Below are positions 17,300-26,337 of a stretch of 64,000 nt of DNA, piece after piece. The translations under genes and the position numbers were made by a program. The notes beneath the pieces are model-generated. The model was given only the letters and a program-made list of their open reading frames with translations. It made no database searches and was not told the origin of the DNA. Numbering within the stretch: position 1 is the first letter of the stretch; the number at the start of each line of letters is the position of its first letter. Origin of the DNA: Knoellia sp. p5-6-4 (GTDB lineage Bacteria; Actinomycetota; Actinomycetes; Actinomycetales; Dermatophilaceae). Where the stretch lies: contig NZ_JARGZF010000001.1 of assembly GCF_029222705.1 (NCBI RefSeq), forward strand, positions 1,856,437 to 1,920,436, read 5' to 3'.

Positions 17300-18204
17300 G
17301 CACCACGATCCTGCCGCTGGAGGAGCGAGTCGCGGGTGCCCCCATCTCGTGGGGTGTCTGCGAGGTCCCGGGCTGGGGCTGGCAGTACGACTCGGCCACC
17401 GTGCTCGACGAGATGAGCGACGTCGGCCTGGCCGCCACCGAGTTCGGGCCCGACGACTTCCTGCCCGCCGACCCCGACGCCAAGGCCGACCTGCTGGCCA
17501 CCAAGGGCCTGCGGGCCGTGGGACAGTTCGTGCCCGTCGTGCTGCACGACCCGGACCACGACCCGCTGCCGGAGGTGGAGCGGGCCATGGAGGCTCTCGT
17601 GGTCGCCCGCGCCTCGACCGTCGTGCTCGCCGCGGCCACCGGTCAGGAGGGCTACGACACCCGGCCCGTGCTCGACGACACCGGCTGGACGACCCTCCTG
17701 TACAACCTCGACCGCATCCGCGAGGCGGCCGCCGCCCGCGGCCTGGTGGCCACCCTGCATCCGCACGTCGGCACGATGGTCGAGAGCGGAGAGGAGACCG
17801 AGCGCGTGCTCGCCGGCAGCAGCATCGGCCTGTGCCTCGACACCGGGCACCTGCTCATCGGCGGCGGTGACCCGGTGCGGGTCGCCCGGCAGCACCCCGA
17901 CCGCATCGCCCACGTGCACCTCAAGGACGTCCGCCTCGACTGGGCCCGCAAGGTCCGGTCCGGTGAGGCCACCTACACCGAGGCGGTGTCCGGCGGCATG
18001 TACGTGCCTTTGGGCCAGGGCGACGTCGACGTCGCCGCGATCGTCACGGCGCTGGAGGACCACGGGTATGCCGGGTGGTACGTCCTCGAGCAGGACACCA
18101 TCCTGGCGGCTGAGCCGAACGGGGGCGGACCCGTGGACGATGTCCGCACCAGCCTCTACTACCTGCTGGGGCTGGCGGCACAGCGCTCCGGTGTGGGGAT
18201 CTGA
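17296..18204 (+). CDS. iolE: Inosose dehydratase / inosose isomerase-like TIM-barrel protein
   Basis: A 302-aa xylose-isomerase-like (AP endonuclease 2) barrel. The N-terminal GAPISWGVCEVPGWG is typical of actinobacterial IolE proteins. Metal-ligand candidates are in LHPHVGT, LDTGH and HVHLKDV. In the pathway IolE dehydrates 2-keto-myo-inositol to the diketone used by IolD. Its GTG overlaps the iolG stop by 4 nt, so the genes are translationally coupled. IolH or IolI assignment is an alternative, since these barrels are hard to separate by sequence alone. Confidence 0.78.
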   Translation: MSTTILPLEERVAGAPISWGVCEVPGWGWQYDSATVLDEMSDVGLAATEFGPDDFLPADPDAKADLLATKGLRAVGQFVPVVLHDPDHDPLPEVERAMEALVVARASTVVLAAATGQEGYDTRPVLDDTGWTTLLYNLDRIREAAAARGLVATLHPHVGTMVESGEETERVLAGSSIGLCLDTGHLLIGGGDPVRVARQHPDRIAHVHLKDVRLDWARKVRSGEATYTEAVSGGMYVPLGQGDVDVAAIVTALEDHGYAGWYVLEQDTILAAEPNGGGPVDDVRTSLYYLLGLAAQRSGVGI

Positions 18205-18206
18205 CC

Positions 18207-19202
18207 ATGACGGCGAACGGTGACGGCGCGGCATACGACCTGGTGGCGATGGGGCGCATCAGCGCCGACATCTACCCGCTGCAGAGCGGGGTGGGCCTCG
18301 AAGACGTGCAGACCTTCCAGAAGTTCCTCGGCGGCAGTGCCACCAACGTCGCGGTGGCGGCTGCCCGCTACGGTCGCCGCGCAGCCCTCATCACCCGCAC
18401 CGGCCGCGACGCCTTCGGCCGCTACGTGCGCGCCGAGGCCGCCCGCCTGGGGGTCGACCCGACCTTCATCACCGAGGTGGACGGCCCTCCGACCCCCGTC
18501 ACCTTCTGCGAGATCTTCCCGCCGGACCACTTCCCGCTGTACTTCTACCGCTACCCGATCGCCCCCGACCTGATGATCGAGGCCGACGAGCTGCCGCTCG
18601 AGGCCATCAGACAGGCGCAGATCTTCTGGGCCACGGTGACCGGTCTGTCGCAGGAGCCGAGTCGCACCGCGCACTTCGCAGCCTGGGAGGCCCGGGGCCG
18701 ACGCCGCCACACGGTGCTCGACCTCGACTACCGGCCGATGTTCTGGCCGCACCCCGAGGAGGCCAGCGCCCAGGTCGCCGCGGCGCTCGAGCACGTGACC
18801 GTGGCGGTGGGCAACCGCGAGGAGTGCGAGGTGGCGGTGGGGGAGACCGACCCCCAGCGCGCCGCCGACGCCCTGCTCGAGCGCGGTGTCGAGCTGGCCA
18901 TCGTCAAGCAGGGACCCAAAGGGGTGCTCGCCGCCACCAGCGACGAGCGGGTGGAGGTGCCGCCGTTCCCGGTCGAGGTGGTCAACGGCCTCGGCGCGGG
19001 TGACGCCTTCGGCGGCGCCCTGTGCCACGGCCTGCTGAACGGCTGGGACCTGCGCCGCATCCTGACGTTCGCCAACGTCGCGGGAGCCATCGTCGCCTCG
19101 CGGCTGGAGTGCTCCACCGCCATGCCCACCGAGGCCGAGGTCGAGGAGCACCTGGCCTCTCGCGAGCCCATCGCGGCACACGCCGCCGCAGAGGAGGCGT
19201 GA
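18207..19202 (+). CDS. iolC: 5-Dehydro-2-deoxygluconokinase
   Basis: PfkB-family kinase (331 aa) that phosphorylates 2-deoxy-5-keto-gluconate in inositol catabolism. The N-terminal GRISADIYPLQSGVGLEDV, the substrate-binding FLGGSATNVAVAAARYG and the C-terminal NGLGAGDAFGGAL (near residue 259, catalytic Asp) are diagnostic. It starts 2 nt after the iolE stop. Its TGA overlaps the ATG of the next gene (TGATG). Confidence 0.94.
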   Translation: MTANGDGAAYDLVAMGRISADIYPLQSGVGLEDVQTFQKFLGGSATNVAVAAARYGRRAALITRTGRDAFGRYVRAEAARLGVDPTFITEVDGPPTPVTFCEIFPPDHFPLYFYRYPIAPDLMIEADELPLEAIRQAQIFWATVTGLSQEPSRTAHFAAWEARGRRRHTVLDLDYRPMFWPHPEEASAQVAAALEHVTVAVGNREECEVAVGETDPQRAADALLERGVELAIVKQGPKGVLAATSDERVEVPPFPVEVVNGLGAGDAFGGALCHGLLNGWDLRRILTFANVAGAIVASRLECSTAMPTEAEVEEHLASREPIAAHAAAEEA

Positions 19203-20098
19203 TGTCGACCAGCCCGACCGTGTCGGTCGCCGACCTGACCGAGATCCGGGTGCGCGACCCGCACCGCATCACGCAGTCGTGGGCCGACCGCCGCCGGCGC
19301 GACCTCGTCGGGCCCGACGGCCGCCTGCTCATCGTGGCCGCCGACCACCCGGCCCGAGGGGCGCTCGGCGTCCGCGACGACAGGAGTGCGATGGCCAGCC
19401 GCAGCGAGCTGCTGGGTCGCCTCGCCACCGCGGTGTCGCGCCCCGGGGTCGACGGCGTGCTCGGCACACCCGACATCCTGGACGACCTGCTGCTGCTCGG
19501 TGCGCTCGAGGGCAAGGTCGTCATCGGCTCGATGAACCGCGGCGGCCTGCAGGGCTCCACCTTCGAGCTCGACGACCGCTTCACCGCCTACCGGGCCCGC
19601 GACATCGCCGCCGGCGGCCTCGACGGCGGCAAGATGCTCACCCGCATCGACCTCGACGACCCGGGCACGGTCTCCACGCTGGAGGCCAGCGCCACAGCCA
19701 TCACGGAGCTGGCGGAGCACGGGCTGATGGCGATGGTCGAGCCGTTCCTGTCGACCCGCCGCGACGGCCGCGTGACCAACCTGCTCGACCCCGACTCGAC
19801 CATCAGGTCGATCCACATCGCCTCCGGCCTCGGCGCCACCAGCGCCCACACCTGGCTGAAGCTGCCGGTGGTCGACGACCTGCCCCGGGTGATGGACGCC
19901 ACCACGCTGCCGACCCTGCTGCTCGGCGGTGACCCGCAGGGCGACCCGCAGGACACCTACGCGTCGTGGGGCAGGGCTCTCGACCTGCCGGCAGTCCGTG
20001 GCCTGGTCGTCGGACGGGCCCTGCTCTTCCCGCCCGATGGTGACGTCGCCGCCGCCGTCGACATCGCTGCCGAGCTGGTGCACGGAGGAGCCCGATGA
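19202..20098 (+). CDS. Aldolase-like (beta/alpha)8-barrel protein of iol clusters, candidate for the IolJ step
   Basis: A 298-aa protein with a class I aldolase-like barrel pattern (LLIVAADHPARGALG; GGKMLTRID; GATSAHTWLKLPVVDD). Members of this family sit beside iolC in other actinobacterial inositol clusters. The pathway needs an aldolase that splits 2-deoxy-5-keto-gluconate-6-phosphate into malonate semialdehyde and dihydroxyacetone phosphate, and no conventional iolJ is present here, so this protein is the obvious candidate (inference). The lysine in the THTWLKLP-type segment could be the Schiff-base residue. It is coupled to both neighbours by 1-4-nt overlaps. Confidence 0.68.
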   Translation: MSTSPTVSVADLTEIRVRDPHRITQSWADRRRRDLVGPDGRLLIVAADHPARGALGVRDDRSAMASRSELLGRLATAVSRPGVDGVLGTPDILDDLLLLGALEGKVVIGSMNRGGLQGSTFELDDRFTAYRARDIAAGGLDGGKMLTRIDLDDPGTVSTLEASATAITELAEHGLMAMVEPFLSTRRDGRVTNLLDPDSTIRSIHIASGLGATSAHTWLKLPVVDDLPRVMDATTLPTLLLGGDPQGDPQDTYASWGRALDLPAVRGLVVGRALLFPPDGDVAAAVDIAAELVHGGAR

Positions 20099-20997
20099 GC
20101 GACAACGACCGCTGGGTGCGCCCCCTGGGCTCCGCCGCTCGAGACGGCTGGGACGTCGTCATCGACGCCGGTGTCGAGGGCTGGCAGCACACCAGCCTGT
20201 ATGCCGGCCGGCTGGCCGAGGGGGAGAGCCGCGAGGTCCCGGCCGGGGAGTGGGAGCACGTCGTCGTGCCGCTCGCGGGGTCGGTGACCGTGGAGTGCGG
20301 GGAGGGTAAGGCCGCCCTCGCCGGCCGCCCGTCGGTGTTCGCCGGCCCGACCGACGTCGCCTACGTCGCCCGCGACACGGCCCTGACCGTGACCGCCACC
20401 GGCGGCCCCGCCCGGCTGGCGGTCTGCGGGGCGCGGGCGTCCGCCCGGCACACCCCCGCGTTCCGCCACGTCGAGGCGGGCGAGGTGCCCGTCGAGCTGC
20501 GCGGCGCCGGCATCGCCAGCCGCGAGGTGCGCAACTTCGGCATCCCCGGGGTGCTCGGGGCCGACTCGATCATCGCCTGCGAGGTCATCACCCCGGGCGG
20601 CAACTGGAGCTCCTACCCGCCGCACAAGCACGACGAGGAGCGCGAGGGCGTCGAGACCGAGCTCGAGGAGATCTACTACTTCGAGACCCAGGTCGAGGGC
20701 GGCGCCCCGGCGCCCGAGGGTGCCGATCCCGTTGGCTACCAGCGGGTCTACGGCACCGACGACCGCCCGATCGACGTCATGGCGGAGGTGCGCACCGGCG
20801 ACGTCGTGCTGGTGCCCCACGGCTGGCACGGGCCGGCGATGGCCCCGCCCGGCTACGACCTCTACTACCTCAACGTCATGGCAGGTCCCGGGGCCGAGCG
20901 CGCCTGGCTGATCTGCGACGACCCCGCGCACGGCTGGGTGCGCCAGACCTGGACGTCCCAGGACGTCGACCCGCGACTCCCGCTCGGAGGGCAGTGA
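20095..20997 (+). CDS. iolB: 5-Deoxy-glucuronate isomerase
   Basis: A 300-aa bicupin metal-dependent isomerase that converts 5-deoxy-glucuronate to 2-deoxy-5-keto-gluconate. Metal-binding motif SSYPPHKHDEE and the following EEIYYFE are conserved family hallmarks, with HGWHGP near residue 240 in the same cupin. The ATGA overlap with the preceding gene and TGATG overlap with iolD show tight translational coupling. Confidence 0.93.
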   Translation: MSDNDRWVRPLGSAARDGWDVVIDAGVEGWQHTSLYAGRLAEGESREVPAGEWEHVVVPLAGSVTVECGEGKAALAGRPSVFAGPTDVAYVARDTALTVTATGGPARLAVCGARASARHTPAFRHVEAGEVPVELRGAGIASREVRNFGIPGVLGADSIIACEVITPGGNWSSYPPHKHDEEREGVETELEEIYYFETQVEGGAPAPEGADPVGYQRVYGTDDRPIDVMAEVRTGDVVLVPHGWHGPAMAPPGYDLYYLNVMAGPGAERAWLICDDPAHGWVRQTWTSQDVDPRLPLGGQ

Positions 20998-22964
20998 TGA
21001 CCGACACCCAGACCGTCCGGCTCACCGTGGCGCAGGCCGTGGTGCGGTTCCTGGCCAACCAGTGGAGCGAGCGCGACGGACAGCGGCAGAGGCTCTTCGC
21101 CGGGTGCTTCGGCATCTTCGGCCACGGCAACGTCGCTGGACTCGGGCAGGCGCTGCTGCAGAACGAGCTGGAGCACGAGGGCCGTGAGGAGGAGAACCCG
21201 CTGCCCTACGTGCTGGCCCGCAACGAGCAGGCCATGGTGCACACCTCGGTGGCCTACGCCCGCCAGAAGGACCGGCTGCAGACCTGGGCGTGCACCGCGT
21301 CGGTCGGACCCGGCTCGACCAACATGCTCACCGGTGCGGCGCTCGCGACGATCAACCGGATCCCGGTGCTGCTGCTGCCGTCCGGCACCTTCGCCACCCG
21401 GGTCTCCGGGCCGGTGCTGCAGGAGCTCGAGCAGCCCGCTGCCCCCGACGTCACCGTCAACGACGCCTTCCGCCCGCTGTCGAAGTTCTTCGACCGGGTC
21501 AACCGGCCCGAGCAACTGCCGGCCGCCCTGCTGGGGGCCATGCGCGTGCTGACCGACCCGGTCGAGACCGGCGCGGCGACCATCGCCCTGCCGCAGGACG
21601 TGCAGGCCGAGGCCTTCGACTGGCCGGTCGAGCTGTTCGCCGAGCGGGTCTGGCGCGTCGCCCGCCCACCGGCGGAGCAGGTCGACATCGACGACACCGC
21701 CGCGCTGGTGCGCGCCGCGAAGCGGCCGTTCATCGTGGCTGGGGGCGGCGTGCACTACTCCGGCGCCGAGGAGGCGCTGCGCGCGCTGTGCGAGCAGACC
21801 GGCATACCGGTGGGTGAGACCCAGGCCGGCAAGGGGTCGCTGCCGCACGCGCACGCCCAGGAGATGGGGGCCATCGGCTCCACGGGCACCACCGCTGCCA
21901 ACGCGCTCGCCGCCGAGGCCGACCTGGTGATCGGCGTCGGCACGCGGTGGAGCGACTTCACCACCGCCTCGCGGACCGCCTTCCAGGACAAGGATGTCCG
22001 CTTCGTCAACATCAACATCGCCCGGTTCGACGCCGGCAAGCACGCCGGCCTGTCCGTCGTCGCCGACGCCCGCGAGGCCCTCAGCGCGCTCACGCAGGCC
22101 CTGGAGGGGTATGCCGTGGAGCCCGGTTACCGGGAGCGGCAGGCGCAGCTGTGGGCCGAGTGGGACGCGCAGGTGGAGGCGGCCTACCACCCGCCGGCCG
22201 AGGTGACCGACGCCCTCGCCCCCGGCTTGCTCACCCAGGCCCAGGTGCTGGGTGCGGTCAACGAGCTCACCGACCCCCGCGACGTCGTGCTCTGCGCCGC
22301 CGGCTCGATGCCCGGCGACCTGCACAAGCTGTGGCGGGTGCGCGACCGCAAGGCCTACCACGTCGAGTACGGCTACTCCTGCATGGGCTACGAGGTGCCG
22401 GCCTCGATCGGCATCCGGCTGGCCGAGCCCGACCGCGACGTGTTCGCGATGGTCGGCGACGGCGGCTGGCTCATGATGCCGACCGAGCTCGTCACGGCCG
22501 TGCAGGAGCGCGTCAAGGTCGTCGTGGTGCTGGTGCAGAACCACGGGTTCCACTCGATCGGCTCGCTGTCGGAGTCGCTCGGCTCCCAGCGGTTCGGCAC
22601 GAGGTACCGCTTCCGTGACGCGGCCTCGGGCCGGCTCGAGGGCGAGAAGCTCCCGGTCGACCTCGCCGCCAACGCGCGCAGCCTCGGCGCCCACGTCATC
22701 GAGGTCCACTCGGCCGACGAGCTGGCCCAGGCCGTCAAGGAGGCCAAGGCCTGGCCGGCCGACGGGGGGCCGGTCGTCATCCACGTCGAGACCGACCCGA
22801 CCGTCTACGCGCCCGACAGCGCGTCGTGGTGGGACGTGCCGGTCAGCGAGGTCGCCGAGCTCGAGACCACCCGCACCGCCTACGCCGACTACATCGACCA
22901 CAAGGCCCGCCAGCGCCCGTTGGTCGCGCCGGCCCGCACCAGCCCGAGGAGCACCACGCCATGA
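20997..22964 (+). CDS. iolD: 3D-(3,5/4)-trihydroxycyclohexane-1,2-dione acylhydrolase
   Basis: Thiamine-diphosphate enzyme (655 aa) that hydrolytically opens the inositol-derived diketone ring to 5-deoxy-glucuronate. The ThDP motif begins at MVGDGGWLMM (near residue 485). The N-terminal RNEQAMVHTSVAYAR carries the glutamate that activates the cofactor. Start at ATG 20997 (TGATG with iolB, GGAGG just upstream); a GTG one codon earlier is possible. Overlaps the next start (ATGA). Confidence 0.95.
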   Translation: MTDTQTVRLTVAQAVVRFLANQWSERDGQRQRLFAGCFGIFGHGNVAGLGQALLQNELEHEGREEENPLPYVLARNEQAMVHTSVAYARQKDRLQTWACTASVGPGSTNMLTGAALATINRIPVLLLPSGTFATRVSGPVLQELEQPAAPDVTVNDAFRPLSKFFDRVNRPEQLPAALLGAMRVLTDPVETGAATIALPQDVQAEAFDWPVELFAERVWRVARPPAEQVDIDDTAALVRAAKRPFIVAGGGVHYSGAEEALRALCEQTGIPVGETQAGKGSLPHAHAQEMGAIGSTGTTAANALAAEADLVIGVGTRWSDFTTASRTAFQDKDVRFVNINIARFDAGKHAGLSVVADAREALSALTQALEGYAVEPGYRERQAQLWAEWDAQVEAAYHPPAEVTDALAPGLLTQAQVLGAVNELTDPRDVVLCAAGSMPGDLHKLWRVRDRKAYHVEYGYSCMGYEVPASIGIRLAEPDRDVFAMVGDGGWLMMPTELVTAVQERVKVVVVLVQNHGFHSIGSLSESLGSQRFGTRYRFRDAASGRLEGEKLPVDLAANARSLGAHVIEVHSADELAQAVKEAKAWPADGGPVVIHVETDPTVYAPDSASWWDVPVSEVAELETTRTAYADYIDHKARQRPLVAPARTSPRSTTP

Positions 22965-24019
22965 CACCACCGCTCAGGGTCGGCATCATCGGTGTGGGCC
23001 TGATGGGAGCCGACCACGCCGAGCGCGTGGCCCGCCGCGTCGCTGGTGCCCGTCTGGTGGCGGTCTCCGACCCCGACGGGGCACGGGCCGCCCGCCTCGC
23101 CGCCGGCTTCGAGGGAGTCCGCACCATCGCCGACCCGCTCGACCTCGTCGCCGACGACGAGGTCGATGCCGTCATCATCGCCTCACCCGGCTTCGTCCAC
23201 GAGGAGCAGGTGCTCGCCTGCCTCGAGCACGGCAGGTACGTGCTCTGCGAGAAGCCGTTGACCATGGACAGCGAGTCGTCGCTGCGGGTGGTCGAGGCGG
23301 AGGCGAAGGGTGGCCGGCCGCTCGTGCAGGTCGGCTTCATGCGCCGGTTCGACCCCGAGTACGTCCAGATGAAGCAGGTGCTCGACAGCGGGCAGCTCGG
23401 CCGGACCCTGCTGCTGCACAACATCCACCGGAACAAGTCCGTGCCCGACCCCTCGTTTCGCAGCGAGATGATCGTGCGTGACTCGCTCGTGCACGAGGTC
23501 GACGTGGCCCGGTTCCTCTTCGGGGAGGAGGTCACCGAGATCACCGTGCTGTCGCCGACGCCGACCAGTGCCGCGCAGGAGGGGGTGCGTGACCCGCAGG
23601 TCGCCCTCTTCCGCATGGAGGGCGGAGGCATGGTCACCTCGGAGGTCTTCGTCAACGCGCAGGTCGGCTACGAGGTGCGCTGCGAGGCAGTCGCCGAGCG
23701 GGGCACCGTGACGGTCGGCCAGAACCTCTCGAGCCTCCACCTGACATGGGCAGGCGCGGGCGGCACTGGGCCCAGCACAGAGCCCGGCACCTGGGGCGGC
23801 ACGGTCCCCGGCGACTACCGGGCGCGTTTCGCCGTGGCCTACGACCGGGAGGTGCAGGCCTGGGTCGACGCCAGCCGGCGCGGCGAGGTGGTCGGCCCGA
23901 CCAGCTGGGACGGGTATGCCGCCACGGCGGTCTGCACCGCCGGCATGGAGTCGCTCACCACCGGCCGGCCCGTCACGGTCGACCTCGCAGACCGAGCGGC
24001 CCTCCCCACGACGGCCTGA
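22961..24019 (+). CDS. Second Gfo/Idh/MocA dehydrogenase, inositol dehydrogenase-like
   Basis: A 352-aa oxidoreductase with GIIGVGLMG (8-16), a cofactor-binding CEKPLT near residue 93-98 and HEVDVARFLFG in the active-site region. It is distinct in sequence from the iolG product at 16295. In other clusters a second IolG-like enzyme oxidises scyllo- or chiro-inositol, or interconverts isomers. The name here is therefore only generic. ATG overlaps the iolD stop by 4 nt. The 86-bp gap after it holds a small tandem repeat and the iolA start. Confidence 0.85.
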   Translation: MTPPLRVGIIGVGLMGADHAERVARRVAGARLVAVSDPDGARAARLAAGFEGVRTIADPLDLVADDEVDAVIIASPGFVHEEQVLACLEHGRYVLCEKPLTMDSESSLRVVEAEAKGGRPLVQVGFMRRFDPEYVQMKQVLDSGQLGRTLLLHNIHRNKSVPDPSFRSEMIVRDSLVHEVDVARFLFGEEVTEITVLSPTPTSAAQEGVRDPQVALFRMEGGGMVTSEVFVNAQVGYEVRCEAVAERGTVTVGQNLSSLHLTWAGAGGTGPSTEPGTWGGTVPGDYRARFAVAYDREVQAWVDASRRGEVVGPTSWDGYAATAVCTAGMESLTTGRPVTVDLADRAALPTTA

Positions 24020-24035
24020 GCGCCGGTCATGGACA

Positions 24036-24078
24036 CCACACCCCGACGCCACACCCGGCGCCACACCCAGCACCACAC
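24036..24078 (+). repeat. Short CCACAC tandem array before iolA
   Basis: Four copies of CCACAC at 24036, 24049, 24061 and 24073, spaced 12-13 nt, within the only sizeable gap of the iol operon. The rest of the gap holds no hairpin that I can see. Confidence 0.5.
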
Positions 24079-24105
24079 TCCAGGACCAGCACCGAAGGAC
24101 ACGCC

Positions 24106-25605
24106 ATGAGCACTCCCACCCGCATCACCCACCTGATCGGCGGACAGTCGTGGACCGGCACGGCTGAGCGCACCAGCCCCGTGCACAACCCCGCGACCGG
24201 CGAGCAGACGGGCGTCCTCGACCTCGCCTCCGCCGAGCTCGTCGGTGAGGTCGTCTCGACCGCACGGGCCGCCTGGGAGGGCTGGGCCGACACCTCGCTC
24301 ACCCGGCGCACGCAGGTGCTGTTCGCCTTCCGCAACCTGCTCGACGAGCGCAAGAAGGACATCGCGGCGCTCATCACGGCCGAGCACGGCAAGGTGCTCG
24401 ACGACGCGCTCGGCGAGGTGACCCGCGGCCTCGAGGTCGCCGAGTTCGCCTGCGGCATCCCCCACCTGCTCAAGGGGGGCTTCAGCGAGAACGCCTCGTC
24501 GAACGTCGACGTCTACTCGATCCGCCAGCCGCTCGGCGTCGTCGCGGTCATCTCGCCCTTCAACTTCCCGGCCATGGTGCCGATGTGGTTCATCCCCATC
24601 GCCATCGCCTGCGGCAACGCGGTCGTCCTGAAGCCGAGCGAGAAGGACCCGTCGGCCGCGATCGCCGTCGCCCGGCTGTGGACGGAGGCAGGCCTGCCCG
24701 ACGGCGTCATGAACGTCGTCAACGGCGACAAGGAGGCGGTCGACGCCCTGTTGACCCACCCCGACATCAAGTCGGTCTCCTTCGTGGGCTCGACGCCGAT
24801 CGCCCGCCACGTCTACGAGACGGGCACGGCCCACGGCAAGCGCGTCCAGGCCCTCGGCGGCGCGAAGAACCACATGCTGGTGCTGCCCGACGCCGACCTC
24901 GACCTCGCCGCCGACGCCGCGGTCAACGCCGGCTTCGGGTCTGCGGGCGAACGCTGCATGGCGATCTCGGCGCTGGTCGCCGTCGAGCCGATCGCCGACG
25001 AGCTGGTCGAGAAGATCAAGGACCGGATGGGCAAGCTGCGCACCGGTGACGGCACCAAGGGCTGCGACATGGGCCCGCTGGTGACCAAGCAGCACCGCGA
25101 CAAGGTCGCCTCCTACCTCGACTCCGGGGTGCGCGAAGGCGCGACCCTGGTCGTCGACGGCCGCGACGGCGACTTCGACGGGGGCGAGGACGGCTACTTC
25201 CTGGCGCCGACCCTCTTCGACGACGTCAAGCCCGGGATGAGCATCTACGACGACGAGATCTTCGGTCCCGTGCTGTCGGTCGTCCGCGTGCGCTCCTACG
25301 AGGAGGGGCTGAAGCTCATCAACGACAACCCCTACGGCAACGGCACCGCGATCTTCACCAACGACGGTGGTGCGGCCCGCAAGTTCCAGCGGCAGGTGGA
25401 GGTCGGCATGGTCGGCGTGAACGTGCCGATCCCGGTGCCGGTGTCCTACTACTCCTTCGGCGGGTGGAAGAACAGCCTCTTCGGCGACAGCCACGCCCAC
25501 GGCATGGAGGGCGTGCACTTCTTCACCCGCGGCAAGGTCGTCACCTCCCGCTGGCTCGACCCCAGCCACGGCGGCATCAACCTCGGCTTCCCCCAGAACG
25601 CCTGA
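24106..25605 (+). CDS. iolA: Methylmalonate/malonate semialdehyde dehydrogenase (CoA-acylating)
   Basis: Final iol step: oxidises malonate semialdehyde to acetyl-CoA (and methylmalonate semialdehyde to propionyl-CoA) with NAD and CoA. The 499-aa protein has the ALDH fold with nucleophile Cys284 in GSAGERCMAIS, NAD-binding SFVGSTPIARHVYE, and the family hallmark ISPFNFPAMVPMW. GGAC is weak as ribosome binding site, but the ATG at 24106 begins the conserved HLIGG N-terminus. Unlike the others, this gene is not overlapped, so it may have its own promoter in the gap. Confidence 0.94.
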   Translation: MSTPTRITHLIGGQSWTGTAERTSPVHNPATGEQTGVLDLASAELVGEVVSTARAAWEGWADTSLTRRTQVLFAFRNLLDERKKDIAALITAEHGKVLDDALGEVTRGLEVAEFACGIPHLLKGGFSENASSNVDVYSIRQPLGVVAVISPFNFPAMVPMWFIPIAIACGNAVVLKPSEKDPSAAIAVARLWTEAGLPDGVMNVVNGDKEAVDALLTHPDIKSVSFVGSTPIARHVYETGTAHGKRVQALGGAKNHMLVLPDADLDLAADAAVNAGFGSAGERCMAISALVAVEPIADELVEKIKDRMGKLRTGDGTKGCDMGPLVTKQHRDKVASYLDSGVREGATLVVDGRDGDFDGGEDGYFLAPTLFDDVKPGMSIYDDEIFGPVLSVVRVRSYEEGLKLINDNPYGNGTAIFTNDGGAARKFQRQVEVGMVGVNVPIPVPVSYYSFGGWKNSLFGDSHAHGMEGVHFFTRGKVVTSRWLDPSHGGINLGFPQNA

Positions 25606-25623
25606 GCGGCCGCGGCGCTCACC

Positions 25624-26315
25624 ATGGGGCTGCCGGCGCGCCTGCCCGAGCCACGCACGCCCGACCCGATGGACGCCCCACCCCTGCGGTGGGGCGTCCT
25701 GGGCACGGGCTGGGTCGCCGAGCGCTTCGCCGGCGCCCTTCGCACCGGCACTCGGCAGCTCGTGTATGCCGTGGGGTCTCGTTCCCTCGCCACCGCAAGG
25801 GAGTTCGGCGCGCGCCACGGCGCGCAGGCGGCATACGGCTCGTATGAGGAGGTGGTCGCGGACCCGCACGTTGACGTCGTCTACGTCGCGACGCCGCACA
25901 ACCACCACCACGGCCATGCCCGTCTCGCCCTGGAGGCGGGCAGGCACGTGCTGGTGGAGAAGCCGATGGGACTGTCCGCCAGTGAGGTCCGCGATCTTGC
26001 GGCCCTTGCGCAGGAGCGTGGACTCTTCGGCATGGAGGCGCTCTGGACGCTGTTCCTCCCGAAGTTCGACGTCGCGCGGCAGGTGCTGGAGCACGGGTGG
26101 CTCGGTGACGTGCAGGCGGTGCTGGCCGACATGGGTGAGCACTTCGAGGCCGACCACCGCATCTGGCGCGCCGACCTGGCCGGTGGCCCACTGGGTGCTC
26201 GGTCGAACCGAACAGGTCTGTGCCACCGGCTCGTTCAACACCGAAGGCCTCAACACCCAGGCAGCCGTGGCCCTGCGCACGGAAGCCGGCCAGCTCGCAG
26301 CCCTTCACGTCACCC
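25624..26315 (+). pseudogene. Decayed Gfo/Idh/MocA oxidoreductase
   Basis: The first ~185 codons read as a normal dehydrogenase (WGVLGTGWVAERFAGAL; VEKPMGLSASEV; HRIWRADLAGGPL). At about 26190 homology jumps to another frame (AHWVLGRTEQVCATGSF...AALHVTPP), as if roughly 10 codons plus a frame-changing number of bases were lost where relatives have an LDLGTYPVS-type segment. The C-terminal third is also absent: the gene runs into the end of the convergent LacI gene at 26338. Either 25624 or 25669 could be the start. The frameshift and truncation are seen directly; the deleted segment is inferred from family knowledge. Confidence 0.8.
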
Positions 26316-26337
26316 CACCGAGGGAGCCGGCCGGCCG

